DNA from: CAWFGW01 sp963815495 | Lineage (GTDB): Bacteria > Bacteroidota > Bacteroidia > Cytophagales > JAAEPT01 | DNA: 64,000 bases | NCBI GenBank assembly: GCA_963815495.1 | Contig: CAWFGW010000015.1 | Span: forward strand, 1 to 64,000 | Direction of reading: 5' to 3' | Shown here: positions 9,133 to 16,204 of the stretch, one piece after another | How positions within the stretch are numbered: the first letter of the stretch is position 1 | How the letters are laid out: each line of letters begins with the position of its first letter | Program-made: the position numbers and the translations under genes | Notes under the pieces: model-generated | What the model was told of the DNA's origin: nothing | Databases searched by the model: none | Seen by the model: only the letters and a program-made list of their open reading frames with translations

Positions 9133-9822
9133 TCATAAAGCATCAACCAAAGCCCTCATCTCAACACATACTTCATTAATGTTTTCTTTTGAAATATGAC
9201 TTGAAGGGACTGGCACACCTATTTTTAACGTGATAGTACCTGGGGTCAGGTGAACCCTTTCTTTTGGCCAAACAGCTCTCGCACCAGTGATTTTTATCGG
9301 AACAATTTCTACACCCGATTCTGCTGCTAATAAAAAGGTGCCTTTTTTGAACCGACCTATCGAACCGTCTTCTGTTCTGGTACCTTCAGGAAAAGTGATC
9401 ACACTTTTTCCTTTACTAATTAGTTTGCCTGCTTTTTTTAAACTTTCTACTGCTTTTGAGCTATTCCTTTCAATAAAAATCATACCCATCATCGCCATGT
9501 ATTGACCTATAAAAGGAAATTTTCTAAGTTCTTCTTTGGCTACGAAATGAATGTTAGTGGGTAGCCCATTAAAAATTACCGGGATATCGATGTACGATTG
9601 ATGGTTAGAAATAAACACATAAAATTTCTTTGGGTCAATATTTTCTTTTCCCTCTACTTTTAGTTTTACACCAGCTAACCACAGAATAGTGGGTGACCAC
9701 CATGTTCGAGCCCAACTTAGAGGACCTTTGCTGCTACCACTTACTATTCTGTAAATTACAGCAGAGGTAATCGCTATAATAGTTACCAGTGAAATAAAGA
9801 AGAAACGTATTACTGAAATCAT
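9133..9822 (-). CDS. plsC: 1-acyl-sn-glycerol-3-phosphate acyltransferase
   Basis: PlsC adds the second acyl chain to lysophosphatidic acid at the inner membrane. The 229-residue protein has an N-terminal membrane helix (about residues 4-24). The catalytic HX4D motif is present in NHQSYIDIPV (about 73-82), and the substrate-binding motif FPEGTRTEDGSIGRFKKG follows about 70 residues later. A PIKI block comes after it. Length is normal. The gene lies 30 bases after the methyltransferase stop. A minus-strand TAAATTTG box at 9848-9841 sits 18 bases upstream of the start and could give it its own promoter, though no -33 element is visible. Confidence 0.93.
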   Translation of the reverse strand: MISVIRFFFISLVTIIAITSAVIYRIVSGSSKGPLSWARTWWSPTILWLAGVKLKVEGKENIDPKKFYVFISNHQSYIDIPVIFNGLPTNIHFVAKEELRKFPFIGQYMAMMGMIFIERNSSKAVESLKKAGKLISKGKSVITFPEGTRTEDGSIGRFKKGTFLLAAESGVEIVPIKITGARAVWPKERVHLTPGTITLKIGVPVPSSHISKENINEVCVEMRALVDAL

Positions 9823-9852
9823 TTTTTCAATTCAAACCACCAAATTTACTAT

Positions 9853-10716
9853 CTATTTCTCTTTTTCAGCTATAAAAACAAGGTATTTCCACAACCCTTT
9901 TTTCAAGCCTAAATATTGGTTAATTGCAGCTTGTGTATTTTTAATTGTGATTTCATTACCGTATTGTTTACCAAAAAATTTTAAAAGTTTGCGATAATAG
10001 TGTGCTGCTAAGCCAAAATAATAGAGTCTTCGGGCAGAAGGCATCACTAAACTGGTGGCATCTTTTATTTCTACCCCCACAAAACCTTGGCGATTTATTG
10101 ATTCTTCAAATTCTCCATCCACTCCTAGCCGTTCAACTGCATAGCCTTCTTCCCAACGTCTCATAATTTGTTCATCTTGACCAGTCAGTTGCTGATTTAA
10201 CCTAAATCCATCAGCAACAATTAATTTACCACCTGGTTTTAAAAGACGATAAGCTTCTTTAATGAAGTCACTTTTATATACTACATAACAGACACTCTCT
10301 ATTGCCCAAACGACATCAAATGAATGATCTTCAAAAGGCGTATCACAATAGTCGGCAACAACGAACGCAGTGGTTTCCTCTACAGCATGTTCTTTTGCTT
10401 TGACTTGAGCTTTTGCAATTTGATAAGGTACAATGCTTATCCCCGTAGCTTTACATTGGTAATTTTTGCTCAAGTAAATCGCACTGCCGCCAATTCCACA
10501 GCCGGCATCCAATACATGATGATGAGGTTTAATACCTGCCCAACCGGCCATCATATCATTTTGATGAAGTAATGCTTGTCGAATAGAAGTGATTCCTTTT
10601 CCCCAAAAACCACAATGAAAGGCCATACTATGGTCCAGATCCCACACATCTTTATAAGAAATCTCCGCCTTTTCATAATAGTCAATAATGCGGTTATGGT
10701 ACTCGGTTTTATTCAT
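9853..10716 (-). CDS. SAM-dependent methyltransferase (tocopherol/sterol-methyltransferase-like)
   Basis: This is a class I methyltransferase of 287 residues from ATG 10716. Motif I is VLDAGCGIGGSAIYLSK (about residues 66-82), followed by the acidic loop and the motif-II region VVWAIESVCY. The post-motif LLKPGGKLIVADGFR is also clear. The layout, with an N-terminal HCGFWGKG segment and a C-terminal helical part, resembles the gamma-tocopherol, sterol and small-molecule C-methyltransferases rather than UbiE. The substrate cannot be read from sequence. A TTG three codons upstream is possible but less likely. It is followed by plsC in the same direction, 30 bases away. Confidence 0.85.
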   Translation of the reverse strand: MNKTEYHNRIIDYYEKAEISYKDVWDLDHSMAFHCGFWGKGITSIRQALLHQNDMMAGWAGIKPHHHVLDAGCGIGGSAIYLSKNYQCKATGISIVPYQIAKAQVKAKEHAVEETTAFVVADYCDTPFEDHSFDVVWAIESVCYVVYKSDFIKEAYRLLKPGGKLIVADGFRLNQQLTGQDEQIMRRWEEGYAVERLGVDGEFEESINRQGFVGVEIKDATSLVMPSARRLYYFGLAAHYYRKLLKFFGKQYGNEITIKNTQAAINQYLGLKKGLWKYLVFIAEKEK

Positions 10717-10840
10717 AAGGCTCAAAGTTTAAAAAAAATGAAATGAAACGGACTATTACGATATATAATTACAAAAATTTTAAATATTTGTTATAATATT
10801 GAATATAATCGAAATAATAACATATTTTATTACAAATCTC

Positions 10841-10871
10841 TTTGTGTAAAGACTAAAACGTTATAGATTTG
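10841..10871 (+). promoter_or_regulatory. consensus promoter of the tRNA-like array
   Basis: TTTG at 10841-10844 is followed after exactly 19 bases by TAGATTTG at 10864-10871. This is an exact match to the TTTG-N19-TAnnTTTG promoter described for Bacteroidota housekeeping sigma. Transcription would begin near 10878, about 40 bases before the first tRNA-like gene. No ORF follows on this strand, so the promoter most plausibly serves the RNA genes. Confidence 0.8.
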
Positions 10872-10918
10872 TCAAAGTAATCAAGAGGAATACTACAGAA
10901 GTTTGAAACTTTACATAC

Positions 10919-11033
10919 TGTAAGATGGCGAAATTGGCAGACGCGCCCTCCTATCTCGAGGGTGGTGGTTTTAGGATAAATTCCGATACTCGGAACTAAC
11001 TACATCGTGAGTGGTTCGACTCCCTCTCTTACA
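10919..11033 (+). tRNA. atypical tRNA-like gene, copy 1 (Leu-type D arm, AUC anticodon, giant variable arm)
   Basis: The acceptor stem TGTAAGA pairs with TCTTACA over 7 bp, and a flanking C10918-G11034 pair could make 8. U8 is present. The D arm (10928-10944) is of tRNA-Leu type with GG in the loop. The anticodon stem CCCTC/GAGGG closes the loop CTATCTC (10951-10957), so position 34-36 reads ATC (10953-10955) and position 37 is T, which is unusual. The variable region (10963-11008, 46 nt) folds into an 8-bp stem and a TTCCGA/TCGGAA hairpin, much longer than normal class II arms. The T loop TTCGACT is canonical, but the T stem GAG(T)GG/CCCTC has a bulged T. No CCA is encoded. It may be an odd tRNA or a non-translational tRNA mimic. 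Confidence 0.7.
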
Positions 11034-11056
11034 GCTTTAAAAATCAAGACCCATAC

Positions 11057-11170
11057 TGTAGGGTGGCGAAATTGGCAGACGCGCCCTCCTATCTCGAGGG
11101 TGGTGAGTACAGAATAAATTCCGATTTCGGAACTAACTGCACCGTGAATGGTTCGACTCCTTCCCCTACA
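11057..11170 (+). tRNA. atypical tRNA-like gene, copy 2
   Basis: This is a tandem homologue of the RNA 23 bases upstream, with identical D arm and anticodon arm (ATC at 11091-11093). The acceptor TGTAGGG/CCCTACA differs from copy 1 at two base pairs, and both changes are compensatory (A-T to G-C). The T stem GAA(T)GG/CCTTC keeps the same bulged T with one more compensatory pair. The variable region (11101-11145, 45 nt) changes at its base but keeps the tip: ATAAATTCCGAT and CGGAACTAACT are the same in both copies. Coordinated changes in stems indicate selection on the folded RNA. A terminator follows 7 bases later. The amino acid, if any, is unknown. Confidence 0.7.
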
Positions 11171-11177
11171 GCACCGA

Positions 11178-11209
11178 AACCCCTAAATATAATTGTTTAG
11201 GGGTTTTTT
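11178..11209 (+). terminator. intrinsic terminator of the tRNA-like array
   Basis: AACCCCTAAA (11178-11187) pairs perfectly with TTTAGGGGTT (11196-11205) around an 8-base loop, and is followed by a T run to 11209. It starts 7 bases after the second tRNA-like gene. Its right half overlaps the stop end of the convergent rhomboid gene, so it may also limit read-through from that side. Confidence 0.85.
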
Positions 11210-11784
11210 GTTTTAACAGAATGATCTTTATTCATTTTTAGACCATAAATGCTCCCTACAATACCGCCCATAATATGACCAAATTGCGAAATTTGGTCTT
11301 CAAACAATCCCATATAAACTTCCTTCCCAACATAGAGAAGAAAAATTATTATAAAGGTAAGGGGTAGCTTCCCACGCTGTCTATTGGTGATGGAAATCAA
11401 AATAATTAAGGTGAAAACAATGCCGCTTGCCCCTATAATTCCTGTAGAAAATAGAAATATATTTAGAACTCCTGTAGTAATAATGGTGAGCAACATAACT
11501 TCAGTTAGCTTTCGAGCTCCATATTTTTCCTCCAATATAGGCCCGAGTAATAAAATAAAGGTGAGATTCCCAATGAGGTGCGTGAAATCCGCATGGTTAA
11601 AGGGGTAAAGAAAGAAGCCGAAATAATTGGGGAGATAGTCAAAGTGAAAAATACCACCCAATGAAGTAAAAGGGTCTAACAGGCCATAAGTGTTAGGTGA
11701 TCTCGTTACAAAATTAATGATTGAGATCACGGCTGCTACCAATGAAAAATTTAAAATTACCGGACTATTATAACTGATTCGCAT
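11197..11784 (-). CDS. rhomboid family intramembrane serine protease
   Basis: The 195-residue protein has six predicted membrane segments. The catalytic serine lies in GASGIVFTLI (about residues 117-126) and the catalytic histidine in QFGHIMGGIVGSIYG (about 166-180), so it should be active. The HADFTHLIGNL motif of the rhomboid core is also present around residue 65. Rhomboids cleave membrane-spanning substrates inside the bilayer. The ATG at 11784 is 2 bases after the stop of the PorP/SprF-OmpA gene, so it is probably the last gene of that operon. Its 3' end overlaps the terminator of the tRNA-like unit. Confidence 0.9.
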   Translation of the reverse strand: MRISYNSPVILNFSLVAAVISIINFVTRSPNTYGLLDPFTSLGGIFHFDYLPNYFGFFLYPFNHADFTHLIGNLTFILLLGPILEEKYGARKLTEVMLLTIITTGVLNIFLFSTGIIGASGIVFTLIILISITNRQRGKLPLTFIIIFLLYVGKEVYMGLFEDQISQFGHIMGGIVGSIYGLKMNKDHSVKTKNP

Positions 11785-11786
11785 AT

Positions 11787-13502
11787 TTATTTACCAATAA
11801 TCTTAAATTCTACCCTTCTGTTTTTTGCTCTATTCTCATCAGAATCATTGGGCACAAGAGGTTTTGTTTCGCCAAAGCCTCGGGCTACTAACCGTTTTTT
11901 ATCAATATCCCTGATGACAAGATAGTTGATAATTGCTTCTGCTCTTTTTTGAGATAACAACAGGTTTAAGTCTGCTGAACCCAGGTTGTCAGTATGGCCG
12001 GAAATTTCAGCTATGATATTGGGGTATTCGGTTAAAAAATTTACTAGGGAAATTAATTCGGGTTCACTCGAAGGCTCTAATTCATCAACGCCACTTTTAA
12101 AATGAATTTTGCTTAAAACAAGGACTTCTCCTAGTACGATTAATTTTAGTTTATTGGGGATCTCTAAAGAATCGCGCTTACCGGTATTAAATTTTAATGT
12201 TTTGTTATAGAATCCTGTTCGTTTAATGGAGATAGCAAAATGAGTATTTTTTGGTAGATAGGCTATAAATGAAGTGCTGTCCTTATTGTAGGAGATTTCA
12301 TGGTGGAGGTCTGTGGTATCATCTAAGTTTTTGAAGCGGATTTCCGTGTCCATCGAATTTATCTCAAGTTCAGGGTCCAATAGTGTGAGTTCTACTATGG
12401 TTAAATTGGAATCGAGCTTTGATTTTTTGATTGCAGGTTGAGGCAAATCCTTCCGCATTTTCAAAACGGGAGAATAACTTAATACTTCCTCTTTTGGTTG
12501 CTTGTCGAAATTAAAGAGTTTCCATTTTTTTGGCTTGACGGTTATGTTATAAGACAAAAAGAGCTCAAAACTTGAGGTTGGTCTTAACGAGTTTTTATTT
12601 GCATGGAAATCATAGCTTATACCTACAGAGAAATTTTCTTGTTTAACTTCTGCTGCTACAATAATATCGTGTTGGAAACGGCTGAACAACCCTCCCCCCA
12701 CATAGCTTGTGTTTCCATAACCTCGTTGACTCATTGTATTTATTTTGTAGTAAAAATTTGAGCCTAATACAGTAAGCGCACTAGTATTTTGACGTTGATA
12801 AAGAAAGCTTGGGGCGATTTTAAAATAATTTGTTTCTACAAGTACACCACCTCCTGATATGCTTAATCGCGAGGGGTAACTTTCCTTAGCACTAAACCCA
12901 TATTTTGATTGTCCTATGTTGTATAAAGACGCACTGATGTACCAATTTTCTTTTTCTCGGTTTTTATTAGAAAATCGAATACCTGCATCAAGAGTAAACA
13001 TGGAAGCATCCACATTTTTAAACGCTTCACCTAAATCACTTCCTGATTGATAAGCCCCGTTTTGATATTGACTACCGCTGGTTAACCCTTCCGTTGATAA
13101 AGAGCTCCACGTATTCCCTGCTCTCAACCCAAACGATAAATCATAGTATTGCGATAAGGCTGTTTTATAATTGATTGTTCCTTTGATTAAATTTTTTTTG
13201 TAAACCCCGCCCAACCCTGAAGCATCACTGGCATACTCTAAAGCCACAGCTCCAAATTGAGAATTATTATTCAACTGCTCTCTTATTAAAGGATAAACAA
13301 AGTGACCGGCATAGGTTCGATACGAATTTAAGGCTTCAGGCCATTGGTTGCGGTATTGTACACCTGCTTGCAAATAATTAATGGAGGCTGGCTTCGCGAC
13401 ATCAAATTGTGTGGGCGTTTTCCAGTGTTGTGAATAATTAATGTCTTGAGCATGAGCACTAAAACAAAACCAGGTGATTATATATAAACAAAATTTTTTC
13501 AC
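11787..13502 (-). CDS. PorP/SprF-type outer-membrane protein fused to an OmpA peptidoglycan-binding domain
   Basis: The 571-residue protein has a signal peptide (residues 1-18, cut before QDINYSQ). A PorP/SprF-like beta-barrel of about 300 residues follows, recognisable by the QDINYSQHWKTPTQFDVAKP start and repeated aromatic beta-strands. A linker leads to an OmpA-like domain (about 455-571) with the motifs SGHTDNLGSADLNLLLSQKR and NRRVEFKIIGK, which bind peptidoglycan. PorP/SprF proteins work with the type IX secretion system in surface attachment of cargo. The start is GTG at 13502, overlapping the upstream CHU_C gene stop by four bases (GTGA), so the two are translationally coupled. Confidence 0.9.
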   Translation of the reverse strand: MKKFCLYIITWFCFSAHAQDINYSQHWKTPTQFDVAKPASINYLQAGVQYRNQWPEALNSYRTYAGHFVYPLIREQLNNNSQFGAVALEYASDASGLGGVYKKNLIKGTINYKTALSQYYDLSFGLRAGNTWSSLSTEGLTSGSQYQNGAYQSGSDLGEAFKNVDASMFTLDAGIRFSNKNREKENWYISASLYNIGQSKYGFSAKESYPSRLSISGGGVLVETNYFKIAPSFLYQRQNTSALTVLGSNFYYKINTMSQRGYGNTSYVGGGLFSRFQHDIIVAAEVKQENFSVGISYDFHANKNSLRPTSSFELFLSYNITVKPKKWKLFNFDKQPKEEVLSYSPVLKMRKDLPQPAIKKSKLDSNLTIVELTLLDPELEINSMDTEIRFKNLDDTTDLHHEISYNKDSTSFIAYLPKNTHFAISIKRTGFYNKTLKFNTGKRDSLEIPNKLKLIVLGEVLVLSKIHFKSGVDELEPSSEPELISLVNFLTEYPNIIAEISGHTDNLGSADLNLLLSQKRAEAIINYLVIRDIDKKRLVARGFGETKPLVPNDSDENRAKNRRVEFKIIGK

Positions 13503-13873
13503 TTATATAAAATCAGGGTGCCATTGTTTTTACCTTCTATGGTGACTTTTTTTCCACTTTCAAAAAACCCAGCTATCACCCATAAATAGGTACCGGCTGG
13601 TTGTTCTTTATTTCCTGTGGTACCATCCCAACCTACTTCGGTAATTTCATTTAAATCATTGCTCTGGTAGACTATTTCAGCCCATCGGTCGTATACGCGT
13701 AATTCTAAGGATAAAAAACCTTTTCCATATACTTTAAATACATCGTTATCACCATCATTATTTGGACTAAACATGTTCGGAACAAACACGTTTTCCCAAA
13801 CAACAAGGGAATCCTGAGCAATAGTCTTGTGGAAGAAAAAAAGTAGACTGAAAATAAAAACAAACTTTCTCAT
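13499..13873 (-). CDS. minimal gliding-motility-associated C-terminal domain (CHU_C) protein
   Basis: After a 19-residue signal peptide (cut before QDSLVVWENV), the protein consists of little more than a CHU_C / type B T9SS sorting domain. It shows VFVPNMFSPNNDGDNDVFKV (about 31-50), LRVYDRWAEIVYQS, GWDGTTGNKEQPAGTYLWVI and a closing strand GTLILYK. At 124 residues it is much shorter than typical cargo, whose CHU_C domain sits at the end of hundreds of residues. Type IX secretion across the outer membrane is expected. It is coupled to the PorP/SprF-OmpA gene by a 4-base overlap, which suggests the two are dedicated partners. Confidence 0.88.
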   Translation of the reverse strand: MRKFVFIFSLLFFFHKTIAQDSLVVWENVFVPNMFSPNNDGDNDVFKVYGKGFLSLELRVYDRWAEIVYQSNDLNEITEVGWDGTTGNKEQPAGTYLWVIAGFFESGKKVTIEGKNNGTLILYK

Positions 13874-13940
13874 AGCTTAACAAGAGAAAATAAAGATAAG
13901 AAATTACTATTACTATAAATGAACTTGAAGTGCTGGTATT

Positions 13941-14843
13941 CTACACGTTAATTAAAGTGTCTTTTTTTCTCATTTTACCAGCAGATACCTTAAACATTAA
14001 CTTAAAGCGTCTGCAAAAGTAAGCAGTGTCTTTATAGCCGACTTCTTTACCTATTTCTCTTACGCTTTTTTTGGTCGTTCGAAGTAAAAAGACTGCTCGC
14101 TCCATGCGTTGGTATTCAATATAATCTTGGGGATTGATGCCCGTCAGCATCTTAAAATATTGACCCACATAATCCTCAGAAACATTGGCTACGTTAGAAA
14201 GTGTTTTATTAGATAAATCCTCATTTAAATTTTCTCGGATGTAGGAGAAAATATCCAACAATCGTGGGTCTTTAAAGTAGGTAGCGTTGGTGTTAATTTG
14301 TTCTTTAAAAAGACCTTTGTCAAGTATGTAACGGATGAGTTCTACCACTAAACGTTCCGTATCCAAGGTCACTACGCGTTCTTTACCGATTAAGGTGGAT
14401 TCGCTTTCTTCAATAATCTCGTTAATTAAATTAGCCATTATTTTCCATTGCTCAATTTTAAAAGCAGGAATGTCTAATGACTGAAAAAAGTTAACGGAAT
14501 TAAAGACTTTGGTTTCAAACGAAATTAAACTAAAGTTGTCCTTACCTGACGCTGTTGATGTTTGATGAAAAAATTTATCTAATCCAGCATTGCCTGTGGC
14601 TTTTGCTTCTTCATCTGAGCCAAACGTAATACTCGTAGTTCTACCACTAGGGATAAACAAAATGTCTCCTTTCGATAAGGGAGTTTTCGCTTCTCCGAAA
14701 GAAATACCTCCTTTATTCACCAAAATCATGGTGTTATCGACATCATAAAAATCACTTACCCCTACGGTGCGTAACACCTCAATGTGCCTTGATTTGATGA
14801 ACTTAACACCGATTGCTTCAATGATTTTATTATAGTCTTCCAT
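13941..14843 (-). CDS. AraC family transcriptional regulator
   Basis: The 300-residue protein has an N-terminal cupin-like sensing domain (about 25-110, with KGDILFIPSGRTTSITFGSD). A helical linker follows, and a C-terminal AraC DNA-binding domain (about 200-300) has two helix-turn-helix units: LSNKTLSNVANVSEDYVGQY, and SVREIGKEVGYKDTAYFCRR followed by FKLMFKVSAG. The ligand is not predictable. It is followed by the T9SS pair 68 bases downstream and preceded by an acyl-CoA dehydrogenase gene with its own terminator. Direct repeats in its leader (14852-14913) are candidate operators, so autoregulation is likely but inferred. Confidence 0.92.
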   Translation of the reverse strand: MEDYNKIIEAIGVKFIKSRHIEVLRTVGVSDFYDVDNTMILVNKGGISFGEAKTPLSKGDILFIPSGRTTSITFGSDEEAKATGNAGLDKFFHQTSTASGKDNFSLISFETKVFNSVNFFQSLDIPAFKIEQWKIMANLINEIIEESESTLIGKERVVTLDTERLVVELIRYILDKGLFKEQINTNATYFKDPRLLDIFSYIRENLNEDLSNKTLSNVANVSEDYVGQYFKMLTGINPQDYIEYQRMERAVFLLRTTKKSVREIGKEVGYKDTAYFCRRFKLMFKVSAGKMRKKDTLINV

Positions 14844-14851
14844 AATGGGTA

Positions 14852-14913
14852 TAGCCTGAGTAGACTATTAAGAGGTTAGGTAGCCTGAGTACAAGCTACT
14901 TTCAGACTATCAA
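14852..14913. repeat. paired direct repeats in the AraC gene leader, candidate operators
   Basis: TAGCCTGAGTA occurs at 14852-14862 and again at 14881-14891. AGACTATTAA at 14863-14872 is echoed by AGACTATCAA at 14904-14913. The composite repeat lies between the regulator's start codon and its proposed promoter, where AraC proteins often bind paired sites. Confidence 0.5.
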
Positions 14914-14941
14914 AAGTAGAAAAACAAAACATTGGACACAA
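14911..14941 (-). promoter_or_regulatory. putative promoter of the AraC regulator
   Basis: On the minus strand TTG (14941-14939) is followed after 20 bases by TACTTTTG (14918-14911), a full TAnnTTTG box. The -33 element falls inside the terminator hairpin of the upstream acyl-CoA dehydrogenase gene. The start codon is about 68 bases downstream, leaving room for the leader repeats. Confidence 0.45.
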
Positions 14942-14959
14942 TTTAAATTACGTCCAATG
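14919..14959 (-). terminator. terminator after the acyl-CoA dehydrogenase gene
   Basis: On the minus strand CATTGGAC (14959-14952) pairs with GTCCAATG (14937-14930), followed by a T-rich tract (TTTTGTTTTT). It begins 10 bases after the acyl-CoA dehydrogenase stop and separates that gene from the AraC gene. Confidence 0.7.
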
Positions 14960-14969
14960 TTAGTAGATT

Positions 14970-16109
14970 TTATTTTAAAATTTCTCTAGATATGACAATC
15001 TGTTGAATTTCAGATGTGCCTTCATAAATTTGCGTGATTTTAGCGTCACGCATCATGCGTTCTACATGGTATTCTTTCACAAAACCATACCCACCGTGAA
15101 TTTGAACGGCTTCTACGCTGACATCCATCGCCACTTTTGAGGCGTGATATTTTGCCATAGCACTTTCCTTTTCATAGGAAGCTCCCTGATCTTTCAAAAA
15201 GGCCGCTTGCAGACAAAGTAATTTAGCTGTTTCAATCTGGGTAGCCATGTCTGCTAATTTAAAACGGATGGCTTGATGTTCGCAAATAGGTTTACCAAAT
15301 GTTTTACGCTCTTTCGAATAAGCCAAAGCCAATTCATAAGCACCCATCGCGATTCCTAGTGCTTGTGATGCGATACCTAAACGACCTCCATTTAATATTT
15401 TCATGGCGAATTTAAATCCAAAACCATCTTCACCAATACGGTTTTCCTTCGGTACTTTTACATCGTTAAAAAGTAAAGTATGTGTGTCACTCGCACGAAT
15501 ACCTAGTTTATTTTCTTTCGTTCCCACTAAAAAACCGTCCCAGCCTTTTTCAACAATAAACGCATTGATCCCCTTGTGTCCTAATTCAGGATTGGTTTGT
15601 GCAAATACAATTACATAAGAAGAGGTTTGTCCATTGGTAATCCAGTTTTTGGTTCCGTTTAACAAATAGTGGTCGCCTTTATCTACCGCGGTGGTGCGTT
15701 GCGCTGTCGCATCAGAACCTGCTTCTGGTTCGCTTAATGCAAAAGCACCGATTTTTTGACCTGATGCTAATGGTTTTAAATATTTTTCTTTTTGTGCTTC
15801 TGTGCCGAAGGATTCAATTCCCCAACAGACTAAGGAATTATTTACCGACATAATGACCCCAGCAGAAGCATCTACTTTACAAATTTCTGACATGGCTAAC
15901 ACGTAGGAAATACTATCCATACCGCTTCCGCCATATTTAGGATCCACCATCATACCCATAAAACCTAGCTCTGCCATTTTTTTGACTTGTTCAGTGGGGA
16001 ATTTCTGAAGTTCATCACGTTCAATTACTCCCGGTAAAAGTTCTGTTTGGGCAAAATCACGCGCGGCCAATTGCACAGCGATTTGTTCTTCGGTTAACTG
16101 AAAATTCAT
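14970..16109 (-). CDS. acyl-CoA dehydrogenase
   Basis: The flavoenzyme oxidises acyl-CoA to trans-2-enoyl-CoA, passing electrons to electron-transfer flavoprotein. The 379-residue length and domain order (N-terminal helices, middle beta domain, C-terminal helices) are standard. Visible motifs are FALSEPEAGSDATAQ and WITNGQ (FAD and substrate site), the QIHGGYGFVKEYHVERMMRD signature, and YEGTSEIQQIVISREILK with the expected catalytic glutamate. It resembles short-chain (butyryl-type) enzymes most. It stands alone, with its own terminator, so fatty-acid or branched amino-acid degradation are both possible. Confidence 0.94.
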   Translation of the reverse strand: MNFQLTEEQIAVQLAARDFAQTELLPGVIERDELQKFPTEQVKKMAELGFMGMMVDPKYGGSGMDSISYVLAMSEICKVDASAGVIMSVNNSLVCWGIESFGTEAQKEKYLKPLASGQKIGAFALSEPEAGSDATAQRTTAVDKGDHYLLNGTKNWITNGQTSSYVIVFAQTNPELGHKGINAFIVEKGWDGFLVGTKENKLGIRASDTHTLLFNDVKVPKENRIGEDGFGFKFAMKILNGGRLGIASQALGIAMGAYELALAYSKERKTFGKPICEHQAIRFKLADMATQIETAKLLCLQAAFLKDQGASYEKESAMAKYHASKVAMDVSVEAVQIHGGYGFVKEYHVERMMRDAKITQIYEGTSEIQQIVISREILK

Positions 16110-16204
16110 AATAAATTACGGTTTATGGTTATGCTCTTTGTGGCATACGTTGATAACCAAAAAATGTTAGGCGCGCATACCTTTTTGCTCAAGAAAATCT
16201 TGCG

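Noticed and set aside
10963..11008. Small group I intron in the first tRNA-like gene
   Set aside because: The extra part is only about 46 nt, lies in the variable region rather than the anticodon loop, and lacks group I core elements.
10919..11170. Calling both RNAs ordinary tRNA-Leu
   Set aside because: The D arm fits Leu, but no Leu anticodon is in the loop, the base after the acceptor is G not A, and the variable arm is far too long.
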